DNA of 64,000 nt, from the NCBI GenBank assembly GCA_964057225.1, contig OZ059897.1, positions 1,116,001 through 1,180,000 on the forward strand, written 5' to 3'. The notes beneath the pieces are model-generated. The model did no database searches. It was not told where the DNA came from and was given only the letters and a program-made list of their open reading frames with translations. This document shows positions 10,530-23,160 of the stretch, in pieces (within the stretch, counting starts at the first letter, position 1; each line of letters opens with the position of its first letter). The translations under genes and the position numbers were made by a program. The DNA comes from Auanema rhodensis. Its lineage: Eukaryota; Nematoda; Chromadorea; Rhabditida; Rhabditidae.

Positions 10530-13500
10530 TTTAAGCTGCGTCGATCTGTGTTATTAGATTTGAGTTAGCTTAAAAATGCACCGAGATATCAACTGATATA
10601 AGTTCACACTTATATCCTCGATTTTCACCCTGAAGAATTAATTTTTTCGTTGAATAAAATTGTCCATCGTCTTCGCCTTGAGAAAAGGAATCTAAGAACA
10701 TCTAGTTTTTGTAAAATTATCTTGAAATTTTTCGGGAAAATTTTTGTCAAAATGTTTTTGGAAGCAATGTTGAGTGTACATGGAAACTCAACATACACTA
10801 ATGCATCATTTTTCAAACAATCATAAATAATTTTTGTATTGAGCGTTTCTCAATGTGGTATAGTGCATTCGGAACAAATGTTTAAGCTGCGTCGATCTGT
10901 GTTATCAGATTTGCGCTAGCTTAAAAATGCACCGAGATATCAATTGAAATAAGTTCACACTTATATCTTCGATTTTCACCCTGAAGAATTAATTTTTTCG
11001 TTGAATAACATTGTCCATCGTCTTCGCCTTAAAAAAAAGAATCTAAAAACATCTAGTTTTTGTAAAATTATCTTGAAATTTTTCGGGAAAATTTTTGTCA
11101 AAATGTTTTTGGAAGCAATGTTGAGTGTACATGGAAACTCAACATACACTAATGCATCATTTTTCAAACAATCATAAATAATTTTTGTATTGAGCGTTTA
11201 TCCATGTAGTATAGTGCCTTCGATGCGGATTTTTAAGCTGCGTCGATCTGTGTTATCAGATTTGAGTTAGCTTAAAAATGCACCGAGATATCAACTGATA
11301 TAAGTTCACACTTATATCCTCGATTTTCACCCTGAAGAATTAATTTTTTCGTTGAATAACATTGTCCATCGTCTTCGCCTTAAAAAAAAGAATCTAAAAA
11401 CATCTAGTTTTTGTAAAATTATCTTGAAATTTTTCGGGAAAATTTTTGTCAAAATGTTTTTGGAAGCAATGTTGAGTGTACATGGAAACTCAACATACAC
11501 TAATGCATCATTTTTCAAACAATCATAAATAATTTTTGTATTGAGCGTTTTTCAATGTAGTATAATGCATTCGATGCGGATTTTTAAGTTGCGTCGATCT
11601 GTGTTATCAGATTTGAGTTAGCTTAAAAATGCACCGAGATATCAACTGATATAAGTTCACACTTATATCCTCGATTTTAACCCTGAAGAATTAATTTTTT
11701 CGTTGAAAAACATTGTCCATGGTCTTCGCCTTAAAAAAAGGAAATTAGAAACATTTACTTTCTGTAAAATTATCTTGAAATTTTTCGGGATAATTTTTGT
11801 CAAAATGTTTTTGGAAGCAATGTTGAGTGTACATGGAAACTCAACATACACTAATGCATCATTTTTCAAACAATCATAAATAATTTTTGTATTGAGCGTT
11901 TCTTAATGTATTATAGTGCATTCGGTGCGGATTTCTAAGCTGCGTCGATCTGTGTTATTAGATTTGCGCTAGCTTAAAAATGCACCGAGATATCAACTGA
12001 TATAAGTTCACACTTATATCCTCGATTTTCACCCTGAAGAATTAATTTTTTCGTTGAATAAAATTGTCCATCGTCTTCGCAATAAGAAAAGGAATCTGAG
12101 AACATCTAGTTTTTGTAAAATTATCTTGAAATATTTCGGGATAATTTTTGTCAAAATGTTTTTGGAAGCAATGTTGAGTGTACATGGAAACTCAACATAC
12201 ACTAATGCATCATTTTTCAAACAATCATAAATAATTTTTGTATTGAGCGTTTCTCAATGTAGTATAGTGCATTCGATGCGGATTTTCAAGCTGCGTCGAT
12301 CTGTGTTATCAGATTTGCGCCAGCTTAAAAATGCACCCAGATATCAACTGATATAAATTCACACTTATATCCTCGATTTTCACCCTGAAGAGTTAATTTT
12401 TTCGTTGAATAACATTGTCCATCGTCTTCGCCTTAAGAAAAGGAATCTAAAAACATATACTTTTCGTGAAATTATCTTGAAATTTTTCGGGAAAATTTTT
12501 GTCAAAATGTTTTTGGAAGCAATGTTGAGTGTACATGGAAACTCAACATACACTAATGCATCATTTTTCAAACAATCATAAATAATTTTTGTATTGAGCT
12601 TTTCTCAATGTAGTATAATGCTTTCGATGCGGATTTTTAAGCTGCGTCGATCTGTGTTATCAGATTTGCGCTAGCTTAAAAATGCACCGAGATATCAATT
12701 GAAATAAGTTCACACATATATCCTCGATTTTCACCCTGAAGAATTAATTTTTTCGTTAAATAACATTGTCCATCGTCTTCGCCTTGAAAAAAGAAATCTA
12801 AAAACATCTACTTTTCGTAAAAGTATCTTGAAATTTTTTGGGGAAATTTTTGTCAAAATGTTTTTGGAAGCAATGTTGAGTGTACATGGAAACTCAACAT
12901 ACACTAATGCATCATTTTTCAAACGATCATAACTAATTTTTGTATTGAGCGTTTCTTATTGTTGTATAGTGCATTCGATGCGGATTTTTAAGCTGCGTCG
13001 ATCTGTCTTATCCGATTTGCGCTAGCTTAAAAATGCACCGAGATATCAACTGATATAAGTTCACACTTATATCCTCGATTTTCACTCTGAAGAATTAATT
13101 TTTTCGTTGAATAACATTGTCCATCGTCTTCGCCTTAAAAAAAAGAATCTAAAAACATCTACTTTTTGTAAAATTATCTTGAAATTTTTTGGGGAAATTT
13201 TTGTCAAAATGTTTTTGGAAGCAATGTTGAGTGTACATGGAAACTCAACATACACTAATGCATCATTTTTCAAACAATCATAAATAATTTTTGTATTGAG
13301 CGTTTTTCAGTGTAGTATAATGCATTCGATGCGGATTTTTAAGCTGCGTCGATCTGTGTTATCAGATTTGAGTTAGCTTAAAAATGCACCGAGATATCAA
13401 CTGATATAAGTTCACACTTATATCCTCGATTTTCACCCTGAAGAATTAATTTTTTCGTTGAAAAACATTGTCCATGGTCTTCGCCTTAAAAAAAGGAAAT

Positions 13501-15443
13501 TAGAAACATTTACTTTCTGTAAAATTATCTTGAAATTTTTCGGGATAATTTTTGTCAAAATGTTTTTGGAAGCAATGTTGAGTGTACATGGAAACTCAAC
13601 ATACACTAATGCATCATTTTTCAAACAATCATAAATAATTTTTGTATTGAGCGTTTCTCAATGTTATATAGTGCATTCGATGCGGATTTTTAAGCTGCGT
13701 CGATCTGTGTTATTAGATTTGAGTTAGCTTAAAAATGCACCGAGATATCAACTGATATAAGTTCACACTTATATCCTCGATTTTCACCCTGAAGAATTAA
13801 TTTTTTCGTTGAATAAAATTGTCCATCGTCTTTGCCTTGAGAAAAGGAATCTAAGAACATCTAGTTTTTGTAAAATTATCTTGAAATTTTTCGGGAAAAT
13901 TTTTGTCAAAATGTTTTTGGAAGCAATGTTGAGTGTACATGGAAACTCAACATACACTAATGCATCATTTTTCAAACAATCATAAATAATTTTTGTATTG
14001 AGCGTTTCTCAATGTGGTATAGTGCATTCGGAACAAATGTTTAAGCTGCGTCGATCTGTGTTATCAGATTTGCGCTAGCTTAAAAATGCACCGAGATATC
14101 AATTGAAATAAGTTCACACTTATATCCTCGATTTTCACCCTGAAGAATTAATTTTTTCGTTGAAAAACATTGTCCATGGTCTTCGCCTTAAAAAAAGGAA
14201 ATTAGAAACATTTACTTTCTGTAAAATTATCTTGAAATTTTTCGGGATAATTTTTGTCAAAATGTTTTTGGAAGCAATGTTGAGTGTACATGGAAACTCA
14301 ACATACACTAATGCATCATTTTTCAAACAATCATAAATAATTTTTGTATTGAGCGTTTTTCAATGTAGTATAATGCATTCGATGCGGATTTTTAAGTTGC
14401 GTCGATCTGTGTTATCAGATTTGAGTTAGCTTAAAAATGCACCGAGATATCAACTGATATAAGTTCACACTTATATCCTCGATTTTAACCCTGAAGAATT
14501 AATTTTTTCGTTGAATAACATTGTCCATCGTCTTCGCCTTGAAAAAAAGAATCTAAAAACATCTAGTTTTTGTAAAATTATCTTGAAATTTTTCGGGATA
14601 ATTTTTGTCAAAATGTTTTTGGAAGCAATGTTGAGTGTACATGGAAACTCAACATACACTAATGCATCATTTTTCAAACAATCATAAATAATTTTTGTAT
14701 TGAGCGTTTCTTAATGTATTATAGTGCATTCGATGCGGATTTCTAAGCTGCGTCGATCTGTGTTATTAGATTTGCGCTAGCTTAAAAATGCACCGAGATA
14801 TCAACTGATATAAGTTCACACTTATATCCTCGATTTTCACCCTGAAGAATTAATTTTTTTGTTGAATAAAATTGTCCATCGTCTTCGCAATAAGAAAAGG
14901 AATTTAAGAACATCTAGTTTTTGTAAAATTATCTTGAAATTTTTCGGGAAAATTTTTGTCAAAATGTTTTTGGAAGCAATGTTGAGTGTACATGGAAACT
15001 CAACATACACTAATGCATCATTTTTCAAACAATCATAAATAATTTTTGTATTGAGCGTTTCTCAATGTGGTATAGTGCATTCGAAACAAATGTTTAAGCT
15101 GCGTCGATCTGTGTTATCAGATTTGCGCTAGCTTAAAAATGCACCGAGATATCAATTGAAATAAGTTCACACTTATATCCTCGATTTTCACCCTGAAGAA
15201 TTAATTTTTTCGTTGAATAACATTGTCCATCGTCTTCGCCTTAAGAAAAGGAATCTAAAAACATATACTTTTCGTGAAATTATCTTGAAATTTTTTGGGG
15301 AAATTTTTGTCAAAATGTTTTTGGAAGCAATGTTGAGTGTACATGGAAACTCAACATACACTAATGCATCATTTTTCAAACGATCATAACTAATTTTTGT
15401 ATTGAGCGTTTCTTAATGTTGTATAGTGCATTCGATGCGGATT
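10530..15443. repeat. Domain A macro-repeat, copy 2 (14 monomers)
   Basis: This is the partner of 3160-8424 with one monomer fewer. Single-base differences between the copies include CATCGTTTTCGCC (near 5755) against CATCGTCTTCGCC (near 12774) and CATAAACTTTTCG (near 5436) against CATATACTTTTCG (near 12455). The join following the unit at 14040 differs from its partner after 7021, consistent with a small conversion tract. Confidence 0.8.
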
Positions 15444-17549
15444 TTTAAGCTGCGTCGATCTGTCTTATCCGATTTGCGCTAGCTTAAAAATGCACCGAGA
15501 TATCAATTGAAATAAGTTCACACTTATATCCTCGATTTTCACCCTGAAGAATTAATTTTTTCGTTGAATAACATTGTCCATCGTCTTCGCCTTAAGAAAA
15601 GGAATCTAAAAACATATACTTTTCGTGAAATTATCTTGAAATTTTTTGGGGAAATTTTTGTCAAAATGTTTTTGGAAGCAATGTTGAGTGTACATGGAAA
15701 CTCAACATACACTAATGCATCATTTTTCAAACGATCATAACTAATTTTTGTATTGAGCGTTTCTCAATGTGGTATAGTGCATTCGAAACAAATGTTTAAG
15801 CTGCGTCGATCTGTGTTATCAGATTTGCGCTAGCTTAAAAATGCACCGAGATATCAATTGAAATAAGTTCACACTTATATCCTCGATTTTCACCCTGAAG
15901 AATTAATTTTTTCGTTGAATAACATTGTCCATCGTCTTCGCCTTAAGAAAAGGAATCTAAAAACATATACTTTTCGTGAAATTATCTTGAAATTTTTTGG
16001 GGAAATTTTTGTCAAAATGTTTTTGGAAGCAATGTTGAGTGTACATGGAAACTCAACATACACTAATGCATCATTTTTCAAACGATCATAACTAATTTTT
16101 GTATTGAGCGTTTCTCAATGTGGTATAGTGCATTCGAAACAAATGTTTAAGCTGCGTCGATCTGTGTTATCAGATTTGCGCTAGCTTAAAAATGCACCGA
16201 GATATCAATTGAAATAAGTTCACACTTATATCCTCGATTTTCACCCTGAAGAATTAATTTTTTCGTTGAATAACATTGTCCATCGTCTTCGCCTTAAGAA
16301 AAGGAATCTAAAAACATATACTTTTCGTGAAATTATCTTGAAATTTTTTGGGGAAATTTTTGTCAAAATGTTTTTGGAAGCAATGTTGAGTGTACATGGA
16401 AACTCAACATACACTAATGCATCATTTTTCAAACAATCATAAATAATTTTTGTATTGAGCGTTTCTCAATGTGGTATAGTGCATTCGAAACAAATGTTTA
16501 AGCTGCGTCGATCTGTGTTATCAGATTTGCGCTAGCTTAAAAATGCACCGAGATATCAATTGAAATAAGTTCACACTTATATCCTCGATTTTCACCCTGA
16601 AGAATTAATTTTTTCGTTGAATAACATTGTCCATCGTCTTCGCCTTAAGAAAAGGAATCTAAAAACATATACTTTTCGTGAAATTATCTTGAAATTTTTT
16701 GGGGAAATTTTTGTCAAAATGTTTTTGGAAGCAATGTTGAGTGTACATGGAAACTCAACATACACTAATGCATCATTTTTCAAACGATCATAACTAATTT
16801 TTGTATTGAGCGTTTCTCAATGTGGTATAGTGCATTCGAAACAAATGTTTAAGCTGCGTCGATCTGTGTTATCAGATTTGAGTTAGCTTAAAAATGCACC
16901 GAGATATCAACTGATATAAGTTCACACTTATATCCTCGATTTTCACCCTGAAGAATTAATTTTTTCGTTGAAAAACATTGTCCATGGTCTTCGCCTTAAA
17001 AAAAGGAAATTAGAAACATTTACTTTCTGTAAAATTATCTTGAAATTTTTCGGGATAATTTTTGTCAAAATGTTTTTGGAAGCAATGTTGAGTGTACATG
17101 GAAACTCAACATACACTAATGCATCATTTTTCAAACAATCATAAATAATTTTTGTATTGAGCGTTTTTCAATGTAGTATAATGCATTCGATGCGGATTTT
17201 TAAGTTGCGTCGATCTGTGTTATCAGATTTGAGTTAGCTTAAAAATGCACCGAGATATCAACTGATATAAGTTCACACTTATATCCTCGATTTTAACCCT
17301 GAAGAATTAATTTTTTCGTTGAATAACATTGTCCATCGTCTTCGCCTTGAAAAAAAGAATCTAAAAACATCTAGTTTTTGTAAAATTATCTTGAAATTTT
17401 TCGGGATAATTTTTGTCAAAATGTTTTTGGAAGCAATGTTGAGTGTACATGGAAACTCAACATACACTAATGCATCATTTTTCAAACAATCATAAATAAT
17501 TTTTGTATTGAGCGTTTCTTAATGTATTATAGTGCATTCGATGCGGATT
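15444..17549. repeat. Six-monomer higher-order repeat, copy 1 (2106 bp)
   Basis: Four nearly identical monomers with CTTAAGAAAAGG, CATATACTTTTCG and TTTTGGGGAAATT are followed by one unit with GGAAATTAGAAACATTTAC and one with TTTTAACCCTGAAG. Together with the same-type unit at 15093 they form a run of five near-identical monomers. Confidence 0.85.
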
Positions 17550-19655
17550 TCTAAGCTGCGTCGATCTGTGTTATTAGATTTGCGCTAGCTTAAAAATGCA
17601 CCGAGATATCAACTGATATAAGTTCACACTTATATCCTCGATTTTCACCCTGAAGAATTAATTTTTTCGTTGAATAACATTGTCCATCGTCTTCGCCTTA
17701 AGAAAAGGAATCTAAAAACATATACTTTTCGTGAAATTATCTTGAAATTTTTTGGGGAAATTTTTGTCAAAATGTTTTTGGAAGCAATGTTGAGTGTACA
17801 TGGAAACTCAACATACACTAATGCATCATTTTTCAAACGATCATAACTAATTTTTGTATTGAGCGTTTCTCAATGTGGTATAGTGCATTCGAAACAAATG
17901 TTTAAGCTGCGTCGATCTGTGTTATCAGATTTGCGCTAGCTTAAAAATGCACCGAGATATCAATTGAAATAAGTTCACACTTATATCCTCGATTTTCACC
18001 CTGAAGAATTAATTTTTTCGTTGAATAACATTGTCCATCGTCTTCGCCTTAAGAAAAGGAATCTAAAAACATATACTTTTCGTGAAATTATCTTGAAATT
18101 TTTTGGGGAAATTTTTGTCAAAATGTTTTTGGAAGCAATGTTGAGTGTACATGGAAACTCAACATACACTAATGCATCATTTTTCAAACGATCATAACTA
18201 ATTTTTGTATTGAGCGTTTCTCAATGTGGTATAGTGCATTCGAAACAAATGTTTAAGCTGCGTCGATCTGTGTTATCAGATTTGCGCTAGCTTAAAAATG
18301 CACCGAGATATCAATTGAAATAAGTTCACACTTATATCCTCGATTTTCACCCTGAAGAAGTAATTTTTTCGTTGAATAACATTGTCCATCGTCTTCGCCT
18401 TAAGAAAAGGAATCTAAAAACATATACTTTTCGTGAAATTATCTTGAAATTTTTTGGGGAAATTTTTGTCAAAATGTTTTTGGAAGCAATGTTGAGTGTA
18501 CATGGAAACTCAACATACACTAATGCATCATTTTTCAAACAATCATAAATAATTTTTGTATTGAGCGTTTCTCAATGTGGTATAGTGCATTCGAAACAAA
18601 TGTTTAAGCTGCGTCGATCTGTGTTATCAGATTTGCGCTAGCTTAAAAATGCACCGAGATATCAATTGAAATAAGTTCACACTTATATCCTCGATTTTCA
18701 CCCTGAAGAATTAATTTTTTCGTTGAATAACATTGTCCATCGTCTTCGCCTTAAGAAAAGGAATCTAAAAACATATACTTTTCGTGAAATTATCTTGAAA
18801 TTTTTTGGGGAAATTTTTGTCAAAATGTTTTTGGAAGCAATGTTGAGTGTACATGGAAACTCAACATACACTAATGCATCATTTTTCAAACGATCATAAC
18901 TAATTTTTGTATTGAGCGTTTCTCAATGTGGTATAGTGCATTCGAAACAAATGTTTAAGCTGCGTCGATCTGTGTTATCAGATTTGAGTTAGCTTAAAAA
19001 TGCACCGAGATATCAACTGATATAAGTTCACACTTATATCCTCGATTTTCACCCTGAAGAATTAATTTTTTCGTTGAAAAACATTGTCCATGGTCTTCGC
19101 CTTAAAAAAAGGAAATTAGAAACATTTACTTTCTGTAAAATTATCTTGAAATTTTTCGGGATAATTTTTGTCAAAATGTTTTTGGAAGCAATGTTGAGTG
19201 TACATGGAAACTCAACATACACTAATGCATCATTTTTCAAACAATCATAAATAATTTTTGTATTGAGCGTTTTTCAATGTAGTATAATGCATTCGATGCG
19301 GATTTTTAAGTTGCGTCGATCTGTGTTATCAGATTTGAGTTAGCTTAAAAATGCACCGAGATATCAACTGATATAAGTTCACACTTATATCCTCGATTTT
19401 AACCCTGAAGAATTAATTTTTTCGTTGAATAACATTGTCCATCGTCTTCGCCTTGAAAAAAAGAATCTAAAAACATCTAGTTTTTGTAAAATTATCTTGA
19501 AATTTTTCGGGATAATTTTTGTCAAAATGTTTTTGGAAGCAATGTTGAGTGTACATGGAAACTCAACATACACTAATGCATCATTTTTCAAACAATCATA
19601 AATAATTTTTGTATTGAGCGTTTCTTAATGTATTATAGTGCATTCGATGCGGATT
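17550..19655. repeat. Six-monomer higher-order repeat, copy 2 (2106 bp)
   Basis: This has the same six-unit order as 15444-17549, at an offset of 2106 bp. Fine detail repeats as well: the third unit of each copy is the one followed by CAATCATAAATAA rather than CGATCATAACTAA. A private change, GAAGAAGTAATT, sits at about 18355 in this copy only. Confidence 0.85.
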
Positions 19656-20006
19656 TCTAAGCTGCGTCGATCTGTGTTATTAGATTTGCGCTAGCTTAAA
19701 AATGCACCGAGATATCAACTGATATAAGTTCACACTTATATCCTCGATTTTCACCCTGAAGAATTAATTTTTTTGTTGAATAAAATTGTCCATCGTCTTC
19801 GCAATAAGAAAAGGAATTTAAGAACATCTAGTTTTTGTAAAATTATCTTGAAATTTTTCGGGAAAATTTTTGTCAAAATGTTTTTGGAAGCAATGTTGAG
19901 TGTACATGGAAACTCAACATACACTAATGCATCATTTTTCAAACAATCATAAATAATTTTTGTATTGAGCGTTTCTCAATGTGGTATAGTGCATTCGAAA
20001 CAAATG

Positions 20007-20356
20007 TTTAAGCTGCGTCGATCTGTGTTATCAGATTTGCGCTAGCTTAAAAATGCACCGAGATATCAATTGAAATAAGTTCACACTTATATCCTCGATT
20101 TTCACCCTGAAGAATTAATTTTTTCGTTGATTAACATTGTCCATCGTTTTTGCCTTGAAAAAGAAATCTAAAAACATCTACTTTTCGTAAAATTATCTTG
20201 AATTTTTTCAGGAAAATTTTTGTCAAAATGTTTTTGGAAGCAATGTTAAGTGTACATGGAAACTCAACATACACTAATGCATCATTTTTCAAACGATCAT
20301 AACTTATTTTTGTATTGAGCGTTTCTTAATGTATTATAGTGCATTCGATGCGGATT
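20007..20356. repeat. 350-bp monomer of domain C type embedded in domain A
   Basis: From 20131 to at least 20411 the sequence reads the same by eye as 35219-35499 in domain C. Shared marks are GTTGATTAACATTG, CGTTTTTGCCTTGAAAAAG with one A fewer than usual, TTGAATTTTTTCAGG, GTTAAGTGTACATGG, CATAACTTATTTTTG and GCACCAAGATATC. The flanks are domain A type (CAATTGAAATAAG before, CTTAAGAAAAGG after). This looks like a conversion tract of about 281-400 bp from a distant part of the array. Confidence 0.8.
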
Positions 20357-21058
20357 TTTAAGCTGCGTCGATCTGTCTTATCAGATTTGCGCTAGCTTAA
20401 AAATGCACCAAGATATCAACTGATATAAGTTCACACTTATATCCTCGATTTTCACCCTGAAGAATTAATTTTTTCGTTGAATAACATTGTCCATCGTCTT
20501 CGCCTTAAGAAAAGGAATCTAAAAACATATACTTTTCGTGAAATTATCTTGAAATTTTTTGGGGAAATTTTTGTCAAAATGTTTTTGGAAGCAATGTTGA
20601 GTGTACATGGAAACTCAACATACACTAATGCATCATTTTTCAAACCATCATAACTAATTTTTGTATTGAGCGTTTCTTAATGTGGTATAGTGCATTCGAA
20701 ACAAATGTTTAAGCTGCGTCGATCTGTGTTATCAGATTTGCGCTAGCTTAAAAATGCACCGAGATATCAACTGATATAAGTTCACACTTATATCCTCGAT
20801 TTTCACCCTGAAGAATTAATTTTTTCGTTGAATAACATTGTCCATCGTCTTCGCCTTAAGAAAAGGAATCTAAAAACATATACTTTTCGTGAAATTATCT
20901 TGAAATTTTTCGGGATAATTTTTGTCAAAATGTTTTTGGAAGCAATGTTGAGTGTACATGGAAACTCAACATACACTAATGCATCATTTTTCAAACCATC
21001 ATAACTAATTTTTGTATTGAGCGTTTCTTAATGTTGTATAGTGCATTCGATGCGGATT

Positions 21059-21407
21059 TTTAAGCTGCGTCGATCTGTCTTATCCGATTTGAGTTAGCTT
21101 AAAAATGCACCGAGATATCAACTGATATAAGTTCACACTTATATCCTCGATTTTCACCCTGAAGAATTAATTTTTTCGTTGAATAACATTGTCCATCGTC
21201 TTTGCCTTGAAAAAAGGAATCTAAAAACATCTACTTTTTGCTAAATTATTTTGAAATTTTTCGAAAAAATTTTTGTCAAAATGTATTTAAGCAATGTTGA
21301 GTGTACATGGAAACTCAACATACACTAATGCATCATTTTTCAAACAATCATAAATAATTTTTGTATTGAGCGTTTTTCAATGTAGTATAATGCATTCGAT
21401 GCGGATT
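21059..21407. repeat. 349-bp monomer, first instance
   Basis: The usual ATGTTTTTGGAAGC is replaced by ATGTATTTAAGC at about 21281-21292, a net loss of 2 bp inside the otherwise invariant core. The same unit has TTTTTGCTAAATT and TTCGAAAAAATTT in its variable block. Confidence 0.85.
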
Positions 21408-22811
21408 TTTAAGCTGCGTCGATCTGTGTTATCAGATTTGAGTTAGCTTAAAAATGCACCGAGATATCAACTGATATAAGTTCACACTTATATCCTCGAT
21501 TTTCACCCTGAAGAATTAATTTTTTCGTTGAAAAACATTGTCCATGGTCTTCGCCTTAAAAAAAGGAAATTAGAAACATTTACTTTCTGTAAAATTATCT
21601 TGAAATTTTTCGGGATAATTTTTGTCAAAATGTTTTTGGAAGCAATGTTGAGTGTACATGGAAACTCAACATACACTAATGCATCTTTTTTCAAACAATC
21701 ATAAATAATTTTTGTATTGAGCGTTTATCAATGTAGTATAGTGCATTCGATGCGAATTTTTAAGCTGCGTCGATCTGTGTTATTAGATTTGAGTTAGCTT
21801 AAAAATGCACCGAGATATCAACTGATATAAGTTCACACTTATATCCTCGATTTTCACCCTGAAGAATTAATTTTTTCGTTGAAAAACATTGTCCATGGTC
21901 TTCGCCTTAAAAAAAGGAAATTAGAAACATTTACTTTCTGTAAAATTATCTTGAAATTTTTCGGGATAATTTTTGTCAAAATGTTTTTGGAAGCAATGTT
22001 GAGTGTACATGGAAACTCAACATACACTAATGCATCATTTTTCAAACAATCATAAATAATTTTTGTATTGAGCGTTTCTCAATGTTATATAGCGCATTCG
22101 ATGCGGATTTTTAAGCTGCGTCGATCTGTGTTATTAGATTTGAGTTAGCTTAAAAATGCACCGAGATATCAACTGATATAAGTTCACACTTACATCCTCG
22201 ATTTTCACCCTGAAGAATTAATTTTTTCGTTGAATAAAATTGTCCATCGTCTTCGCCTTGAGAAAAGGAATCTAAGAACATCTAGTTTTTGTAAAATTAT
22301 CTTGAAATTTTTCGGGAAAATTTTTGTCAAAATGTTTTTGGAAGCAATGTTGAGTGTACATGGAAACTCAACATACACTAATGCATCATTTTTCAAACAA
22401 TCATAAATAATTTTTGTATTGAGCGTTTCTCAATGTGGTATAGTGCATTCGGAACAAATGTTTAAGCTGCGTCGATCTGTGTTATCAGATTTGCGCTAGC
22501 TTAAAAATGCACCGAGATATCAATTGAAATAAGTTCACACTTATATCCTCGATTTTCACCCTGAAGAATTAATTTTTTCGTTGAATAACATTGTCCATCG
22601 TCTTCGCCTTAAAAAAAAGAATCTAAAAACATCTACTTTTTGTAAAATTATCTTGAAATTTTTTGGGGAAATTTTTGTCAAAATGTTTTTGGAAGCAATG
22701 TTGAGTGTACATGGAAACTCAACATACACTAATGCATCATTTTTCAAACAATCATAAATAATTTTTGTATTGAGCGTTTCTCAATGTAGTATAGTGCATT
22801 CGAAACGGATT
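21059..22811. repeat. Five-monomer higher-order repeat, copy 1 (1753 bp)
   Basis: The block begins with a 349-bp monomer followed by four 351-bp units. The same five types follow again at 22812-24564. Shared marks include ATGTATTTAAGC, GCATCTTTTTTC near 21685 and 23438, and GATGCGAATTTT near 21751 and 23504. Confidence 0.85.
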
Positions 22812-23160
22812 TTCAAGCTGCGTCGATCTGTGTTATTAGATTTGAGTTAGCTTAAAAATGCACCGAGATATCAACTGATATAAGTTCACACTTACATCCT
22901 CGATTTTCACCCTGAAGAATTAATTTTTTCGTTGAATAAAATTGTCCATCGTCTTTGCCTTGAAAAAAGGAATCTAAAAACATCTACTTTTTGCTAAATT
23001 ATTTTGAAATTTTTCGAAAAAATTTTTGTCAAAATGTATTTAAGCAATGTTGAGTGTACATGGAAACTCAACATACACTAATGCATCATTTTTCAAACAA
23101 TCATAAATAATTTTTGTATTGAGCGTTTTTCAATGTAGTATAATGCATTCGATGCGGATT
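22812..23160. repeat. 349-bp monomer, second instance
   Basis: It carries the same 2-bp-short core variant ATGTATTTAAGC (about 23034-23045) as the unit at 21059, which marks the two units as copies by descent. Confidence 0.85.
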
